A stretch of 15,935 nucleotides of DNA from Methanobacteriota archaeon. GTDB lineage: Archaea > Methanobacteriota > Methanobacteria > Methanobacteriales > Methanobacteriaceae. The position numbers were made by a program, and so were the translations under genes. The DNA lies in contig JAEZAV010000084.1 of assembly GCA_023430285.1 (NCBI GenBank), positions 1 through 15,935 of the forward strand, written 5' to 3'. A model generated the notes under the pieces. That model saw only the letters and a program-made list of their open reading frames with translations. It did no database searches and was not told where the DNA came from. Positions 13,935 through 15,935 of this stretch are shown here, one piece after another (positions within the stretch are counted from its first letter, which is position 1; every line of letters begins with the position of its first letter).

Positions 13935-15221
13935 ATGGATTTTGATTTAAAAACAAATGAAAAAGGAAATCTAAAAATAGGTGAAGCCGATGCAGTGGAT
14001 CTTGCAGAACGGTTTGGAACACCATTATATGTTATAGATGAAAACAGAATAAGAGATAATTATAAAAGATTATACAACGCATTTAAAAATTATTATCCAA
14101 ATTTTAAGATGTTTTATGCTTGTAAAGCCAATACTAACTTGGCTGTGATGAAGATACTGGAAAATGAGGGCAGTGGAATAGATGCAGTTTCACCTGGAGA
14201 AATATACACTTCATTACTGGCAGGATTTGAACCAGAAAGAATACTCTACACTGGAAACAACGTTACTGATGAAGAACTGAAATTTGCTGTTGAATCCGGA
14301 GTTAGACTCAATTTAGACTCAATATCACAATTAAAAAGGCTTTCAAAAATTCCTGAAGCCAAAGGAATGGAAATTTCCTTCAGGGTGAATCCAATGGTTG
14401 GTGCAGGCCACCATGACCACTGTATAACAGGTGGACCCCTTAGTAAATTTGGTATTAAGGAAGAAGAAGCAGTCGAAGTTTATAAAATGGCTATTGAACT
14501 TGGATTCAAGCCAGTTGGAATACATTCCCACATAGGATCAGGAATACTGGATCCAGAACCATTCATGCTTGCAGTTAGAACTCTGATGGATACCGCAGGG
14601 AAAGTTCATAAAGAAGCAGGTGTTGAATTTGATTTCATAGATTTCGGAGGAGGAATTGGAATACCATACACCCCTGAAGAATCTAAGCTTGATATTGACG
14701 ATTTTGCAGAGAAGATCATCGATCTCTACAAGGCCAAGTTGGAGGAATACGATCTAGGAACACCAACCATGTGCATAGAACCTGGAAGATATTTGGTTGG
14801 AGACGCATCAGTGCTTTTAACTAAGGTCAACACAATCAAGCAGAGTTACAGGAAATTTGCAGGAGTAGACGCAGGTTTTAACACCCTACTTAGACCTACC
14901 ATGTATGGTTCATATCATCATATTGTATCAGCATCTAACCCACTAGCAGAATCCACACAAACCATAGATATAGCTGGAGACGTCTGTGAATCTGGCGATT
15001 TATTCGCAAGGGAAAGGCCAATGCCTGAAATAGAAGAAGGTGACATACTTGCAATATTGAATGCAGGAGCATATGCATTTTCAATGGCATCACAGTACAA
15101 CAGCAGGCCTAAACCTGCAGAAGTATTGGTCAACAATGGAGATACCGATGTTATCAGAGAAAGGGAAACCTTTGCTGATCTTTTCAACAAACAAAATGTA
15201 CCAGTGAGGCTTCTAAAATGA
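13935..15221 (+). CDS. lysA: Diaminopimelate decarboxylase
   Basis: This 428-residue fold-III PLP enzyme decarboxylates meso-diaminopimelate to L-lysine, the last step of lysine synthesis. The PLP lysine is Lys64 in FYACKANTN. HSHIGSG (197-203), GGGIGIPY (238-245), EPGRYLV (282-288) and the partner-subunit CESGDLFA with Cys351 are all intact, so the dimer active site should be complete. The start is the ATG at 13935, 8 bases after GGAGG. An in-frame TTG at 13920 lies upstream of that ribosome binding site and is rejected. Its stop overlaps the dapF start (ATGA), so the two are translationally coupled. Lysine is also needed for pseudomurein in this order. Confidence 0.97.
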   Translation: MDFDLKTNEKGNLKIGEADAVDLAERFGTPLYVIDENRIRDNYKRLYNAFKNYYPNFKMFYACKANTNLAVMKILENEGSGIDAVSPGEIYTSLLAGFEPERILYTGNNVTDEELKFAVESGVRLNLDSISQLKRLSKIPEAKGMEISFRVNPMVGAGHHDHCITGGPLSKFGIKEEEAVEVYKMAIELGFKPVGIHSHIGSGILDPEPFMLAVRTLMDTAGKVHKEAGVEFDFIDFGGGIGIPYTPEESKLDIDDFAEKIIDLYKAKLEEYDLGTPTMCIEPGRYLVGDASVLLTKVNTIKQSYRKFAGVDAGFNTLLRPTMYGSYHHIVSASNPLAESTQTIDIAGDVCESGDLFARERPMPEIEEGDILAILNAGAYAFSMASQYNSRPKPAEVLVNNGDTDVIRERETFADLFNKQNVPVRLLK

Positions 15222-15935
15222 GTGAAAGAACTTTAATCACATTTTCAAAGATGCATGGATTGGGAAATGATTACGTTGTCATAGATGAATCAAAAAAGAT
15301 CATTATACCCGAGGATAAAAAACCAGAAATCTGTGAAGAAATTTGCAGAAGAGGATTTTCAGTCGGTGCAGACGGAGTTATTTTCGTGACCCCAGCTAGT
15401 ACTGAAGAAGCAGATATCAGGTTCAGAATATTTAATTCGGATGGTAGTGAAGCTGAAATGTGTGGAAACGGAATTAGATGTTTTGCCAAGTATGTCTATG
15501 AGAATGAAATTCTTCAGAACAAGGAAATGTTGGTTGAAACATTGGGTGGAATAAAGGAAATTGAACTCGATGTAATGGGCGGAGAAGTAAGATCCTCCAG
15601 CGTTGACATGGGAATAGCCACATTTAAATCTGCAGAAATTCCAATGAAAACTGAAAAAGAAGAATTTTTAGATTCTGAACTTGATGTTAACGGAACAATT
15701 GTGAACTTAACTGCTGTGAACGTTGGGAATCCCCATGCAGTCATATTTACAGAAAACATTGAAGAAATTGATTTGAATGTTATGGGCCCATCCATTGAAA
15801 ATCATCCCGCATTTCCTGAAAAAACCAATGTACACTTTGTAAGTGTAATAAACAGGAATGAAATAGAAATGATCACATGGGAACGGGGTGCTGGTTTCAC
15901 ACTCGCATGTGGTACAGGTGCTACAGCATCTGTTA
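15218..15935 (+). CDS. dapF: Diaminopimelate epimerase, 3' end missing
   Basis: The gene begins at the ATG of an ATGA overlap with lysA and runs off the right edge after 239 codons. DapF converts LL-diaminopimelate to the meso form used by LysA, so the two genes supply consecutive steps. The signature FSKMHGLGNDYVVID at 9-23 is followed by FNSDGSEAEMCGNGIRC with the first catalytic Cys82. NVGNPHAVIF comes next, then WERGAGFTLACGTGATA with the second catalytic Cys231. Both bases of the two-cysteine mechanism are thus present. About 40-50 C-terminal residues are outside the window. GTGAGG lies upstream within the lysA end. Confidence 0.96.
   Translation, partial: MSERTLITFSKMHGLGNDYVVIDESKKIIIPEDKKPEICEEICRRGFSVGADGVIFVTPASTEEADIRFRIFNSDGSEAEMCGNGIRCFAKYVYENEILQNKEMLVETLGGIKEIELDVMGGEVRSSSVDMGIATFKSAEIPMKTEKEEFLDSELDVNGTIVNLTAVNVGNPHAVIFTENIEEIDLNVMGPSIENHPAFPEKTNVHFVSVINRNEIEMITWERGAGFTLACGTGATASV

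Overview
The window looks like ordinary chromosome of a hydrogenotrophic methanogen of the Methanobacteriales, most likely Methanobacterium or a close relative. The base composition is AT-rich. Ribosome binding sites follow the AGGAGGTGAT pattern, TATA-type promoters precede several genes, and T-tracts follow several. The gene set fits an archaeon: an archaeal-type OGG glycosylase, an XPD/DinG-like Fe-S helicase, a cobalt-factor C20-methyltransferase for anaerobic corrinoid synthesis, and a stand-alone GAF protein. I see no insertion sequence, prophage, CRISPR array, toxin-antitoxin pair or conjugation gene. The species is inferred, not proven.

Layout. Positions 1-186 (minus) hold the start of cbiL. 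A divergent spacer with a palindrome leads to a Fe-S superfamily 2 helicase (386-2125, plus). A convergent minus-strand pair follows: a multi-cluster CDGSH iron-sulfur protein and a DODA/LigB-like extradiol dioxygenase homologue. Next come tRNA-Arg(TCG) on the minus strand, hisF (plus), and a convergent YcaC-like isochorismatase-fold hydrolase (minus).

From 5702 to 11445 all genes lie on the plus strand: tag and an AAG/MPG-type glycosylase (two unrelated alkyl-base glycosylases side by side), a proteasome-like Ntn hydrolase, an agmatinase-family ureohydrolase, an OGG-type glycosylase, a Cys-rich protein with an S24/S26-peptidase-like C-terminal half, and a GAF-domain protein. Two minus-strand genes follow: an exported chagasin-type cysteine-protease inhibitor and a cyclophilin. 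The window closes with argD, lysA and dapF (plus; dapF runs off the end), which serve arginine and DAP-route lysine synthesis.

How the genes relate. The helicase, Tag, AAG and OGG make this region rich in DNA maintenance functions. Three of these four genes lack a Shine-Dalgarno sequence and have a TATA-like box about 27 bp before the ATG, suggesting leaderless transcripts. lysA and dapF overlap by ATGA and should be translationally coupled. The CDGSH and dioxygenase-like genes are 21 bp apart and probably co-transcribed.

I do not see a clear new multi-gene system. The proteins most worth study are the long proteasome-like Ntn hydrolase with Ser2 at the nucleophile position, the Cys-rich S24/S26-like protein, and the CDGSH/extradiol-dioxygenase pair in a presumed strict anaerobe.
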